Of a stretch of 64,000 nt of DNA, positions 44,278 through 52,998 are shown piece by piece. Source of the DNA: UBA1046 sp012511325 (lineage in GTDB: Bacteria > Bacillota > Clostridia > Saccharofermentanales > DTU023); contig JBMNJZ010000001.1 in the NCBI GenBank assembly GCA_050951925.1, positions 496,001 through 560,000 on the forward strand. The letters are read 5' to 3'. The notes under the pieces were generated by a model, which was not told where the DNA came from, made no database searches, and saw nothing but the letters and a program-made list of their open reading frames with translations. How positions within the stretch are numbered: position 1 is the stretch's first letter; each line of letters begins with the position of its first letter. The position numbers and the translations under genes are program-made.

Positions 44278-45564
44278 ATGAGCGATCGGATTGATAGCGG
44301 GAAGCAGATAATTTTGCCGGTGCTGTTTGGCATCGAAGCAGCGACTGTGCGTGAATTGGAAAAGCTGGAGCTGCCGGCCGGGGATATCTCAGTGACGGAT
44401 GGGCAAGTTTCATTCAGGCCGGAAGATGAAAGCAAGATCCCGAATCTGACGGCCCGCTTCAACTATAATTGCCGAACTGCCGAGAGAGTATTGATTGGGT
44501 TGTCGTCGTTCCGCGCGACTGATTTTGATCAACTTTATGACTATGCCAGGCAGCTTCCCTGGGAAGAATGGCTGGACAGAGATTTCGCTCTGACGGTAAC
44601 CGGCTATTCTTTGAAGTCACAGCTATTTGGTGTATCAGCTATGCAATCCGTAATAAAGAAAGCAATCGTTGACCGCCTGGTACAGATCAGAAAATTAAGT
44701 CCGGGAAGCCGTATTACCGAGAATAAAAGCAAGGGTGAGCTGGTTATCCGTTTTGCCGCTGTAAAGGACAAAATCACAATTATGTTGGACAGCAGCGGGG
44801 AAGGATTGCATAAGAGAGGTTACCGGCCTCTGACCCATATGGCACCGATCAGAGAGACCTTGGCGGCGGCCATTTTAGACTATATGCATTATCAGAAAAA
44901 CCAACAGCAGGGAGAAATCTTACTTGATCCTGTGTGCGGCTCGGGAACATTTTTGATTGAAGCTGCCTTGATCAGCGCCGGCAAAGCGCCGGGTTTGCTA
45001 AGAAATTTTGCAGGTCAAAAGATGGGCCTGATCGGTTCCGAAATTTTTCGGGAAGAGGCGGAGTTTGCCAGAGCGCGAGAGCTTCCCCTGCCTAATCGCA
45101 AGATTTGTTTCGGCTCGGATATTTCCCGCCAAAGTGTGCACAATGCCAGGCTCAACGCAGAAAGAGCCGGGGTAGCGCAGGCAATTGATTTTAAAACAGC
45201 CGATCTCAGGGAGCTGAGGAATGAGAGCATCGAGGCTCGCGCCGGAGCGGATAGAATACTGGTGATTGCCAATCCCCCCTATGGTGAACGCCTGGCAACT
45301 CCCGGTGATTCAGCCGCTATTAACTGCGCTCTAGGGGGGCTTGTTCTGGAAAAGAATACAGGCATGAATAAAAAGGGTTGGCGCCTGGGAATTATTACCG
45401 CGGATAGGAACCTTGAGAAACAACTCGGATTTCGCGCTGACAAGAGACGGAAATTATACAACGGAATGATTATGTGCCAATTATTTCAATATTTCAAAAC
45501 CGGACCGCGGCCAAAAATTAAAGCAGGGAAAGGAAATTATATTCGCGGCATAAGCAGCTCTTAA
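44278..45564 (+). CDS. THUMP-domain class I methyltransferase (RlmL/YpsC-like)
   Basis: 428-residue RNA base methyltransferase of the family that methylates 23S rRNA (RlmL N-terminal half/YpsC). Seen: THUMP region with the core LFGIEAATVRELEKLEL near residue 16 and LHKRGYRP; the SAM motif LDPVCGSGTFLIEAA near 220; and the target-base motif ANPPYGERL near 328. Length is typical of YpsC. The ATG at 44278 has GGAGG five bases before; the longer upstream frame is not supported. The likely product is N2-guanine methylation, but the position on the RNA is not shown. Confidence 0.88.
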   Translation: MSDRIDSGKQIILPVLFGIEAATVRELEKLELPAGDISVTDGQVSFRPEDESKIPNLTARFNYNCRTAERVLIGLSSFRATDFDQLYDYARQLPWEEWLDRDFALTVTGYSLKSQLFGVSAMQSVIKKAIVDRLVQIRKLSPGSRITENKSKGELVIRFAAVKDKITIMLDSSGEGLHKRGYRPLTHMAPIRETLAAAILDYMHYQKNQQQGEILLDPVCGSGTFLIEAALISAGKAPGLLRNFAGQKMGLIGSEIFREEAEFARARELPLPNRKICFGSDISRQSVHNARLNAERAGVAQAIDFKTADLRELRNESIEARAGADRILVIANPPYGERLATPGDSAAINCALGGLVLEKNTGMNKKGWRLGIITADRNLEKQLGFRADKRRKLYNGMIMCQLFQYFKTGPRPKIKAGKGNYIRGISSS

Positions 45565-45964
45565 GTTGTCATGACGACTAAGCGAGTTGTCCGCGACATG
45601 TGGACAGGTATTAGTTTTTGAAGGTGAAGAAATTCGGAGAAAGCTTGTTAAATCAATGTTCTGGGTAATTTTTTTATCGTAAAACTGTTTTGAAGAAAAT
45701 ATGTACGAAAAGTGAAAACACTGATTTTTCAGGGTCTACAACAGCCTAAAACGCTGAAATGCTTGTCCTGCAAGTTATACACATAGTTATTAACATTATT
45801 AACATTAGGAGACGGAGTGCAAACCGTTTTTTATCGCAACTATGTTCGGGACAGACGCTAAAAACATGGAAATAACAAGCTTTTGGATAACTTATAACGC
45901 ATAAAATATTTAACTTGTCAAGAGCTTTGTAAAAATTTATATAATGTATAGAGGAGTGATTAAT
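45565..45964. other. Gene-free A/T-rich tract with DnaA-box-like nonamers
   Basis: About 400 bases with no gene. It holds TTATACACA (45775-45783, a match to TTATNCACA) and weaker forms TTATCGTAA (near 45676), TTATCGCAA (near 45831) and the reverse complement of TTATCCAAA (near 45883), plus runs of TTAACATTATTAACATTA. The last part carries the rpiB promoter. Strand use of the flanking genes does not switch here, so it does not look like a bidirectional origin. Confidence 0.4.
45915..45945 (+). promoter_or_regulatory. Promoter of rpiB
   Basis: TTGTCA at 45915-45920 with TATATA at 45938-45943 (17-base spacer) or TATAAT at 45940-45945 (19-base spacer). The start codon follows within about 25 bases, giving a very short leader that holds GAGGAG. 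Confidence 0.65.
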
Positions 45965-46393
45965 ATGAGGATTGTCATTGGCAGTGACCACGCCGGTTAT
46001 GAATTAAAAATGCAAATCAAGGCCTACCTTGAAGCGCAAAAATATGCAGTGATTGATGTCGGCACTGATTCCGCTACTGAATCTGTTTCGTATGTGGACT
46101 ACGGACGAAGTGCGGCTGAGGAAATTGTTTCCGGTCGTGCTGATCGGGGCATTATTGTCTGTGGCACAGGAATTGGCATCTCGATTGCTGCTAATAAAAT
46201 TCCCGGTATCAGAGCAGCGCTTTGCACCAATAGCTTTATGGCGGAAATGGCACGCAGACATAATGATGCCAATATGCTGGCATTGGGCGGTAGAGTACTG
46301 GCCGCCACTTATGCCCAAACTATAGTGGAAACATTTCTGACTCATGACTTTGAGGGCGGAAGACATCAAAAGCGGCTTGATAGCCTGGAGTAG
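45965..46393 (+). CDS. rpiB: Ribose-5-phosphate isomerase B
   Basis: 142-residue isomerase of the RpiB/LacA-LacB family, interconverting ribose-5-phosphate and ribulose-5-phosphate. Seen: GSDHAGYELK at residues 6-15, the active-site Cys in CGTGIGISIAANK near 66, RHNDANMLALGGR near 100. Length normal. GAGGAGTGAT before the ATG. LacA/LacB (galactose-6-phosphate isomerase) cannot be excluded, but those come in pairs, and this gene is alone. Confidence 0.92.
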   Translation: MRIVIGSDHAGYELKMQIKAYLEAQKYAVIDVGTDSATESVSYVDYGRSAAEEIVSGRADRGIIVCGTGIGISIAANKIPGIRAALCTNSFMAEMARRHNDANMLALGGRVLAATYAQTIVETFLTHDFEGGRHQKRLDSLE

Positions 46394-46487
46394 TTGTAGT
46401 TTGCAGCCTAAGGCCGTAGGGAATGCCACAGATAAGTCAACGGTTGTCAGCATATAAAATCGCTATCTTAAATGACTGTCAAGCGTG

Positions 46488-47696
46488 TCAGTCCGTTGAG
46501 AAATAGAAGGAGCGATCGGCAAAAGTCAGGCGGCAACGGTCAGGCAACAGTGTTTCGCGGTATTTTTCCAGTCTGATACCGTCTAGCAAAGTATTATTGA
46601 GTGAACCCAGATCCTCAACAAAAAAATTCTCCCCTCTGCGTATAATCCGAGCATGCCTGCGTCCTACCGCCGGTGAGTCCAGGAACAGATCGACCCTTTT
46701 GCTGTCTCTGCCGATAATAAATTCATCGACTAAGATAAAAGCCTTCTGGCCGTCGTCTGCCAGAGGTGTACCCGGCAAACCTTCACAGAGAATAGCTAAA
46801 CGATAATTGGGTGTTCGATTGGGCAGATTTTCCGTTGGTTCCAAGTCCAGTAGTTCGGACGCGGGAGTGGCATCTTTGACCAATCCCAGCCATTGTCCCA
46901 ATCTGTTCAGACTCTTGGCCGGTTTTCGCTGCCGGCCCGGCGTCATTTGTTCGCTATATGATGAATATTTTGGCATAGTTTTAGTTTCTCCTGAATTACT
47001 TGATTTGCTCTTTCTGCGACAGATATTTTTGAGCGGTTTGATCTTGGCTTTAATGCTTTCTTTTACGCCAAGCTTCGTTTCGGCAGCGGTTTCATTTGTT
47101 GCGGAAAGGTATAAGGACTCTTGGGCCGCGGATTGGGCAAGCGCGCTTTTCTCCCGGCTAATGATGACACTCAGGTATTTGATCAGCTCAGCCCAGCGTT
47201 GATCTTGGAATAAGCGATCAAGTTCTTTAGTTAATTCCAAGGGCCATGAATTCTCTGCGGCCAGCCAGCGTACCAGATTACAATGGCTCAGGGATATAGG
47301 ATCTGAGTTGTCGATTCTGATGCTCAGATCAGTCTGCTCGGGAACGGGAATTGAGATCAGCTTGATCAGGTGAGATTCGGTTGTATCCACCATGAGCAGA
47401 TCCGGAATCAACAACCGCAGATCGACTGTCAAAAGATGGTCAGCCGCAATATAGGCAGCCTGAGCAATTTGTTTCAAGTATTGTAAAGCCCGGCCGGGAT
47501 TGATCTGACCTTTGAGTCGTCTGAGCGGGATCAAGCCCTTGCTGTTCACAATAAACTCCAGCTCATCGTCCTGTCTGATCCATAGCGCGAGCAATTGATC
47601 CGGCCTCCGGCGCAACAGACAGGCGGACTGATCTTCGTCCAGGGGAGTTGTACCGGGACAGGTGATTCGGATCAGTCCGCTCGTTGTCCGCTCCAT
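46488..47696 (-). CDS. DUF6382-like protein with C-terminal FHA domain (Tad locus)
   Basis: 402 residues. The first 200 hold an unassigned domain of the kind seen beside Gram-positive Tad genes (compare DUF6382; I recognise it by position and layout only). A basic, low-complexity linker (about 215-275, KIKPLKNICRRKSKS) follows, and then a C-terminal FHA domain with the phospho-Thr motif IGRDSKR...GRRHARI and the end of the fold FVEDLGSLNNTLLDG. FHA domains bind phosphothreonine, so Ser/Thr kinase control of pilus assembly is possible. It is last in the minus-strand operon, ten bases after the pilin. No kinase gene is in the window. Confidence 0.78.
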   Translation of the reverse strand: MERTTSGLIRITCPGTTPLDEDQSACLLRRRPDQLLALWIRQDDELEFIVNSKGLIPLRRLKGQINPGRALQYLKQIAQAAYIAADHLLTVDLRLLIPDLLMVDTTESHLIKLISIPVPEQTDLSIRIDNSDPISLSHCNLVRWLAAENSWPLELTKELDRLFQDQRWAELIKYLSVIISREKSALAQSAAQESLYLSATNETAAETKLGVKESIKAKIKPLKNICRRKSKSSNSGETKTMPKYSSYSEQMTPGRQRKPAKSLNRLGQWLGLVKDATPASELLDLEPTENLPNRTPNYRLAILCEGLPGTPLADDGQKAFILVDEFIIGRDSKRVDLFLDSPAVGRRHARIIRRGENFFVEDLGSLNNTLLDGIRLEKYRETLLPDRCRLTFADRSFYFSTD

Positions 47697-47706
47697 TTAC
47701 TTCGCC

Positions 47707-47931
47707 TTAAAAACTGTCGATAATGGAATCGCTAAACACACGATCGATCAGTCTGGCGGCGAAACGGCTGATCTGGGTTCGGAACAGAAATGCCACAGCC
47801 AGCATGACTGCAATTATGATTACGACTTCAATCGTACCGAAACCCTCTTCGCGCCGTCGCAACATCCGGAGATTCTGTCTTGTTTTCGGCTGTAATTGCT
47901 GCTTGCGCAGTACTTTAATTATCCTCGCCAT
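47707..47931 (-). CDS. Flp1-type type IVb pilin
   Basis: 74 residues. The prepilin motif EGFGTIE lies at about residues 29-35: cleavage after Gly, Phe at +1 and Glu at +5, then a hydrophobic helix (VVIIIAVMLAVAFLF). The 28-residue basic leader is long, and the mature pilin would be about 44 residues, a normal Flp size. GGAAGATGT before the ATG. It stands between TadBC and the FHA gene in the Tad operon, as pilin genes do. No prepilin peptidase gene is visible in the window, so it must be elsewhere. Confidence 0.82.
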   Translation of the reverse strand: MARIIKVLRKQQLQPKTRQNLRMLRRREEGFGTIEVVIIIAVMLAVAFLFRTQISRFAARLIDRVFSDSIIDSF

Positions 47932-47977
47932 ACATCTTCCTTTCTCCTGTCCTGTCCGGACAGGTCAGCATTATTTC

Positions 47978-49531
47978 CTAGAGTGTTTGAAATGAGGCCA
48001 GTGCCGGAACTACGGCAATAGCTAAGACATTGATTAGCGCCATACCCATCGGCAGGAACAAAAGCAGGGCTCTTTGTTCTAACCGGCGTCTGAGACCGTT
48101 GCGATAAATCTGCCAACTGGCGGCAGACTGCATACCGAGCAGTGACAGAAGTTCTCCTGATCCTTGCTGGTCATAGCGGGCCGCGCAGCGAAGAGCAGCT
48201 GAGATTTCCGGCAAAGGACATTGAGCTGCCAATTTTCTAACGGCTTCAGCGCCCGTAACTCCCGTTTCTACAGATTTCTGGGCTAATTCAAGTTCAATGC
48301 CTAAACGTTGCCCGCAAACCAGCTTTTTGGTTGCGTCAATGGATAGACCTAAGGCAATCTGTAAAGTCAGGCCGCTTTCCATCAATAAGGACAGCATGCT
48401 TAGAAACGGCGGGTAGGAAAGACGGTAGAATTGTTTGTTGTTTTCTTCCTCGCTAAGGACCAATAGGTCCTGCAGAATGGGGAATATTATGATAGTGAGG
48501 AATACAAGCCATAGTGGCACTGCCCTGCTGATAAACAACAGCAAAGAGATTGCAATACCGCAAATCAGATATTTCACTTTCTGGCGCAGATACTGATGCC
48601 ACAGACCGTCAGCCGGCTGCGCCGGATCTCTGTAGCGGACAATCCTGCTAATCTTATAGCCAATGCCGGCCGGCAGCAGTTTCAGATAGAAGGCGGATAA
48701 ACGGGGATACGTTTTTCCTGGTTCAGCGGCAGAAACAGCTTGGCTTCGTCCGGTTCTGCCCGACCGAATCTGAGGTCTGGCCATGATCAGCAAAGTTAAA
48801 CTGATGGTCAACAGAGTGACAAAATGAAAGATAAATCCGGCAAATGTCCGCCAGTCAGCCGTCACTGCAGTCTGATCCGTATGAGCAGTCTGTCTGAACA
48901 ACAGCAAACCAAAGAGAAAAGGCAAGAAACACATGACTACTGCCTCAGTAGTTTTTTGACTGTTTTCCGCTTCTACTTCTGACTTCAGGGCTATTTCCAT
49001 ATATATCTGCCGGTGGCTCTCCCTCAGATAGATGTCAAGATAGCCGCCATATTTTCTCAGCCAGGGCAAAATAGCCAGATCCTGACTCAGTCTGGCGCAG
49101 GAATAGCTGCGATCCAGATCTTGCAGCCCGGCGGACAGATCACCCTGTGCCAGTAATTGGCGGCGGAGGCGGTCCAGAAGTCGTACCAGCCTGCTGCGTA
49201 TACCGAATTGTTCTTTAAGGTTTGCCGGTGCATCCAGGAGAGCTCGCTCCAAAGTGCGCCCGGAAGAAATCTGGCCCGACAGATAAGCTAAGAATTGCTC
49301 CGCTTCGTCCAGCTTAGTCTGTTCCCGCCGTGATATTGCCAGTCTGTATAATGCTCTGCCGGGCAAGATTAAGCCCACGATACCCAGAATAATTCTTAAT
49401 TTCCACTCTGTAACGAAGATGGCGGAAGTTAGCCAACTGAAAGCAGCAGCCAACGACATGGCAGGCAAGGCAGTCCTGATGCCGTCGTGTTGTCCGCTCT
49501 TGGTTTTTTTGCGAACCTTAGCTCTTCTCAT
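47978..49531 (-). CDS. TadB-TadC fusion, inner-membrane platform of a Tad pilus
   Basis: 517 residues, twice the usual size of TadB or TadC (each about 250-300). First half (about 20-260): membrane helices, GQISSGRTLERALL, and the GGYLDIYLRESHRQIYMEIALKSEVEAENSQK segment of TadB-like T2SSF domains, then FLPFLFGLLLF. Second half (about 310-517): FLSMLSLLMESGLTLQIAL, the TGVTGAEAVRKLA loop and RRRLEQRALLLFLPMGMALINVLAI of TadC-like domains. There is no break in the frame. Fused T2SSF proteins would bring both platform subunits in equal amounts. Starts in ATGA overlap with cpaF; 46 bases before the pilin. Confidence 0.8.
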   Translation of the reverse strand: MRRAKVRKKTKSGQHDGIRTALPAMSLAAAFSWLTSAIFVTEWKLRIILGIVGLILPGRALYRLAISRREQTKLDEAEQFLAYLSGQISSGRTLERALLDAPANLKEQFGIRSRLVRLLDRLRRQLLAQGDLSAGLQDLDRSYSCARLSQDLAILPWLRKYGGYLDIYLRESHRQIYMEIALKSEVEAENSQKTTEAVVMCFLPFLFGLLLFRQTAHTDQTAVTADWRTFAGFIFHFVTLLTISLTLLIMARPQIRSGRTGRSQAVSAAEPGKTYPRLSAFYLKLLPAGIGYKISRIVRYRDPAQPADGLWHQYLRQKVKYLICGIAISLLLFISRAVPLWLVFLTIIIFPILQDLLVLSEEENNKQFYRLSYPPFLSMLSLLMESGLTLQIALGLSIDATKKLVCGQRLGIELELAQKSVETGVTGAEAVRKLAAQCPLPEISAALRCAARYDQQGSGELLSLLGMQSAASWQIYRNGLRRRLEQRALLLFLPMGMALINVLAIAVVPALASFQTL

Positions 49532-50688
49532 GATGCTTCGCTCTCCCTTCTGACTAAGATTGTGCCGTTGTGACTGAAATGATCGATTAAGACAAATCTG
49601 CCCTGCTCATATGATTTGAGTGTCAAAATTTTTTCCACTACCCTTTGGCCGGTTTTAAGTCTGACCAGATGTATCAATGTATCAAGCGCGGATGCTACCA
49701 TTCGTCTGCAGGCTTCCCAGGGCAGATTTGAGGCTGTAAGCAACAGCAGACACAATCTTTCCAACATTTCTTCCGGATTATTGCCGTGGCCGGTGCACAT
49801 TGAGCCCGGATGTCCGGTCTGCATGGCTTGAATCATATCGTAGGCCTCGTCGCCTCTGACTTCGCCGACAATAATGCGATCAGGTCTCAGTCTTAGTGAA
49901 GAGCGGATCAAATCCGTCAGTGTGACTGTTCCCTGATCATCCGGACCCGGCAGTCTCGCTTCGAGCCGTACCAGATTATCCAGCGTAGAGAGCTGAAGTT
50001 CACAGGAATCCTCGATCGTTACCACGCGTTCCGTGCCGGGAATAAAGGCAGATAAGGCATTAAGAAAAGTTGTTTTGCCCGTGCCGGTTCCGCCGGAGAT
50101 GAAGATATTGCTCCTGTTTTGTACTTTATGAGACAACCATTGCGCAGCTTCGGCACTGAGGGTATTATTGGCGACCAGGGCGGGCATGGAAGGACTGATA
50201 CCTGTGAAACGCCGGATAGTCATAACCGGCCCGTCAGGAGCTACGGGCTTTAAGACAGCATGAACCCGTGAGCCATCAGCAAGTCGCATATCCCTGATCG
50301 GCTTTTGCTCGTTGATCAAGCGATTGGCGCGACCGAAATAACGGGAAATTACCTCAGTCAGATGATCTGTATCTTCGAAGCGCAAGTCGGACCGATACAA
50401 ATGGCCGGCCTTTTCATAAAAAACGCAGTCAGGTCCATTGACCATAATCTCAGTGATCGACTCGTCATCTACCAGAATTTGCAAAATGTCCAGGCCGCGA
50501 ATGGCATTATACAGATCGACAATCAACTGGCGTCGCTCATTAAAAGAGAGAGCTTTTTTCTCTGTCAATTGGGTGACTACCACAGCGATAACACCCCTCA
50601 GCTCATCCGGCGCCAACAGATCAGCATTAGGTGTTTGCCGTATTATTTCACTGATCAGCTCTTTTTTCAGGGTGCGAGTCAGTTTCAT
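49528..50688 (-). CDS. cpaF: Tad pilus assembly ATPase CpaF/TadA
   Basis: 386-residue secretion ATPase of the CpaF group that drives pilin assembly. Seen: N-terminal helical domain with SITEIMVNGPDCVFYEKAG near 94, Walker A SGGTGTGKTTFLNAL near 200, the Asp box TIEDSCELQL, Walker B RPDRIIVGEVRG near 265 and the His box MQTGHPGSMCTGHGN near 285. Length is slightly short because the N-terminal extension is small. GAGGTGAAGTT before the ATG. It overlaps the CpaE-like gene and TadBC by four bases each. Confidence 0.93.
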   Translation of the reverse strand: MKLTRTLKKELISEIIRQTPNADLLAPDELRGVIAVVVTQLTEKKALSFNERRQLIVDLYNAIRGLDILQILVDDESITEIMVNGPDCVFYEKAGHLYRSDLRFEDTDHLTEVISRYFGRANRLINEQKPIRDMRLADGSRVHAVLKPVAPDGPVMTIRRFTGISPSMPALVANNTLSAEAAQWLSHKVQNRSNIFISGGTGTGKTTFLNALSAFIPGTERVVTIEDSCELQLSTLDNLVRLEARLPGPDDQGTVTLTDLIRSSLRLRPDRIIVGEVRGDEAYDMIQAMQTGHPGSMCTGHGNNPEEMLERLCLLLLTASNLPWEACRRMVASALDTLIHLVRLKTGQRVVEKILTLKSYEQGRFVLIDHFSHNGTILVRRESEAS

Positions 50689-51560
50689 AACTTCACCTCG
50701 TTCAGTACCCGGAAATTTACGGAAGAGGGCAGCGCGGCCAGAAATCTAGCCAGTTCCCGCCTGGCAACCATACCTCCGCCGGTTTCGGCTGTGACAACAT
50801 CTACATACAAAATGTCACAGAGCTGAGCCAGTCTGACTGTAGTCTCCAGTCCCAGGCCTTCGCAGTCGATCACAGCCAGTGTCGGATCAGCAAGCCTGGA
50901 TATATAGTCCTTGATTTCCAGCAGCAATTTGCGCAGCAAATGAGGCGGGCAACTGATCAGATCATCTGCCTGTTGCGGCAGCCGAAAAGTATGATAACCA
51001 TATTTGTGCATTACGAGATAATGTCCGATATTGCGCGAAATAGCGGACTCTATCTGATCCAGGGACAACAAGAGATCAGTCAATTGCGGCCCGACCGGAT
51101 GCTCCTCCAGATCAGGCACACGATAGAGGGGCATCAGGGGCAGATAAATTGCCATTACTCCCTGATTTTGCAGCGCCTTGAGATAGGCCGGCACCCAGCG
51201 CTCCTTCAGTTTATAATCAAAGCAGAACACCAGAGCGAGGCCGGCGTTTTTGCCTGCCGGCAGTGAATGCTCGCGCTGACGCCATTTGTCAATTTGTTCA
51301 GACAGCCGCTGGTCGATTTCTGAGACGATGAGTGGTGGTGTGAACTCCTGTTCCCAAGTCAGGACAACTGCATCCGGACTGAGCTTATGGAAATCAGCAG
51401 CTTTGCTTTCCGGACATAGAATCAGATCAAAGTCGGTTTCCGCAAGCTCGTCTGTAAGTTGAAAAACTTCGTAGCGTCCGGCAGCCCGGCGTTCCAGCTG
51501 TTCATAAATCCGCTGCTCTTTTTTCTTATTCAAATCGGAAATAAGAATTTTCGGTAACAT
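50685..51560 (-). CDS. CpaE/TadZ-like protein lacking the ATP-binding motif
   Basis: 291 residues in the position of CpaE/TadZ, the ParA/MinD-type localiser of Tad pili. The first 110 residues look like an atypical receiver domain (ILISDLNKKKEQRIYE, LILCPE, AVVLTWE). The ParA-like half lacks the deviant Walker A KGGxGKT: the expected strand reads LALVFCFDYKLKERW. The later ATPase elements are only faint (LAVIDCEGLGLETTVRL, ILYVDVVTAE). It therefore may act as a scaffold rather than an ATPase. First gene of the operon, with AAGGAAGGG before the ATG. Confidence 0.7.
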   Translation of the reverse strand: MLPKILISDLNKKKEQRIYEQLERRAAGRYEVFQLTDELAETDFDLILCPESKAADFHKLSPDAVVLTWEQEFTPPLIVSEIDQRLSEQIDKWRQREHSLPAGKNAGLALVFCFDYKLKERWVPAYLKALQNQGVMAIYLPLMPLYRVPDLEEHPVGPQLTDLLLSLDQIESAISRNIGHYLVMHKYGYHTFRLPQQADDLISCPPHLLRKLLLEIKDYISRLADPTLAVIDCEGLGLETTVRLAQLCDILYVDVVTAETGGGMVARRELARFLAALPSSVNFRVLNEVKL

Positions 51561-51614
51561 GATTTCGCCCTTCCTTCGTCTGTTGCCAGACTAAGCGAAA
51601 GGCGAATCGGTTAG

Positions 51615-51641
51615 GTTGAGGAATGCCCGACATTCCTCAAC
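51615..51641. repeat. Perfect hairpin between tad operon and metK
   Basis: GTTGAGGAATG and CATTCCTCAAC form an 11-bp stem with loop CCCGA at 51615-51641, in the leader of the CpaE-like gene and after metK. No T tract follows on either strand, so it is not a standard terminator. It could be an RNA or operator element. Confidence 0.55.
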
Positions 51642-51768
51642 AATATTATTCTTCAAGGGACAAATAATTTGTGACGCCTTTACAGCAGCTATCCCCAAAG
51701 TAGCTAAATTTATATTTGATTACTGTAAATCCGGACTGTGGCGTCAATAATTCAGATGGATCAAAAAA

Positions 51769-52965
51769 CTACTGATCCCGGACAGCCAAAGCCCTCAGTC
51801 TGTCTGCGTATTCCGTCCTCTCCCAAGGCAGATCCAAATCATTGCGGCCAAAATGCCCATAGTTGGAAATCTGGCGATAGATCGGCCTTCTCAGATTGAA
51901 GGAACGAATTATGGCTTCAGGTCTGAGGTCAAACAATTCTTCCACATATGAGGACAGAAGCTGATCCGAAACCACGCCCGTGCCGAAGCTGCGCACATTG
52001 ATTGAAATTGGATTTGCCATACCGATAGCATAGGCGATCTGAACTTCACAGGCGCTGGCCAATTCTGCAGCAACAATATTTTTGGCTACATGCCTGGCGG
52101 CATAGCTGGCGGAGCGATCAACCTTGGTCGGATCTTTACCTGAAAAGGCGCCGCCGCCATGATGGGCAAAACCGCCGTAGGTATCGCAGATGATCTTGCG
52201 CCCGGTCAGTCCCGTATCGCCCTGTGGCCCGCCGATAACAAAGCGCCCGGTCGGATTGATATAGATTTTGGTATCAGCGTCAAATAAATCTGCCGGCAGC
52301 GAGGGTTTGATTACCTCCTCAATCACCAATCCCTCGAGAGCCGATGGAGTGACCCGTTCCGCATGCTGAGTGGAGACAACCACGGTATCGATATGGACCG
52401 GTTGATCACCACAATAGGCCACCGTGACCTGAGCCTTGCCGTCGGGATAAAGGATATCTGAGAAAGCAGATTTTCTGACCTCAGCCAACCGTTTCGTCAG
52501 ACGATGAGCCAGAACGATCGGCAACGGCATCAGCTCGGCGGTATCTCTATTGGCATAACCGAACATTAGCCCTTGATCTCCGGCACCTGTACTGTAAGTT
52601 TCTTCCTGTTCCTCCCGGTACTCCAGAGCCTGATTAACGCCCATAGAAATATCCGGGGACTGTTCGTCGATACTGATAACAACAGCGCAGCTGTCCGCGT
52701 CAAAGCCGCCCTTATCGCGGGTATAGCCGATATCGCGCACAGTATTGCGGGCAATCTGAGCAATATCCACATAGGCGGTAGTTGAGATTTCACCCATAAC
52801 CATGATCAGGCCGGTAGTCGCCACTGTTTCGCAAGCCACCCTGGCCATCGGATCATTCTCCAAGATAGCGTCAAGTACGGCATCAGCCACCTGATCGCAT
52901 AATTTATCCGGATGACCTTCCGTCACAGACTCCGAAGTAAAAAGCCAGACTCTATTATCTTTCAT
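51769..52965 (-). CDS. metK: S-adenosylmethionine synthetase
   Basis: 398-residue enzyme making SAM from methionine and ATP. Seen: TSESVTEGHPDKLCDQ at residues 10-25, the ATP-binding GAGDQGLMFGYA near 125, and GGGAFSGKDPTKVDRS near 265. Length is normal. AGGGA just before the ATG. It is under the SAM-I riboswitch at 52999-53132, so excess SAM should stop its own synthesis. Not joined to the downstream Tad genes, which are 208 bases away. Confidence 0.97.
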   Translation of the reverse strand: MKDNRVWLFTSESVTEGHPDKLCDQVADAVLDAILENDPMARVACETVATTGLIMVMGEISTTAYVDIAQIARNTVRDIGYTRDKGGFDADSCAVVISIDEQSPDISMGVNQALEYREEQEETYSTGAGDQGLMFGYANRDTAELMPLPIVLAHRLTKRLAEVRKSAFSDILYPDGKAQVTVAYCGDQPVHIDTVVVSTQHAERVTPSALEGLVIEEVIKPSLPADLFDADTKIYINPTGRFVIGGPQGDTGLTGRKIICDTYGGFAHHGGGAFSGKDPTKVDRSASYAARHVAKNIVAAELASACEVQIAYAIGMANPISINVRSFGTGVVSDQLLSSYVEELFDLRPEAIIRSFNLRRPIYRQISNYGHFGRNDLDLPWERTEYADRLRALAVRDQ

Positions 52966-52998
52966 TCCCTATCCTTTCCTGCTCAACAGTCACGGCAT

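Noticed and set aside
45565..45964. Calling this tract the replication origin
   Set aside because: Only one strong box, no dnaA or dnaN, and no change of gene orientation across it.
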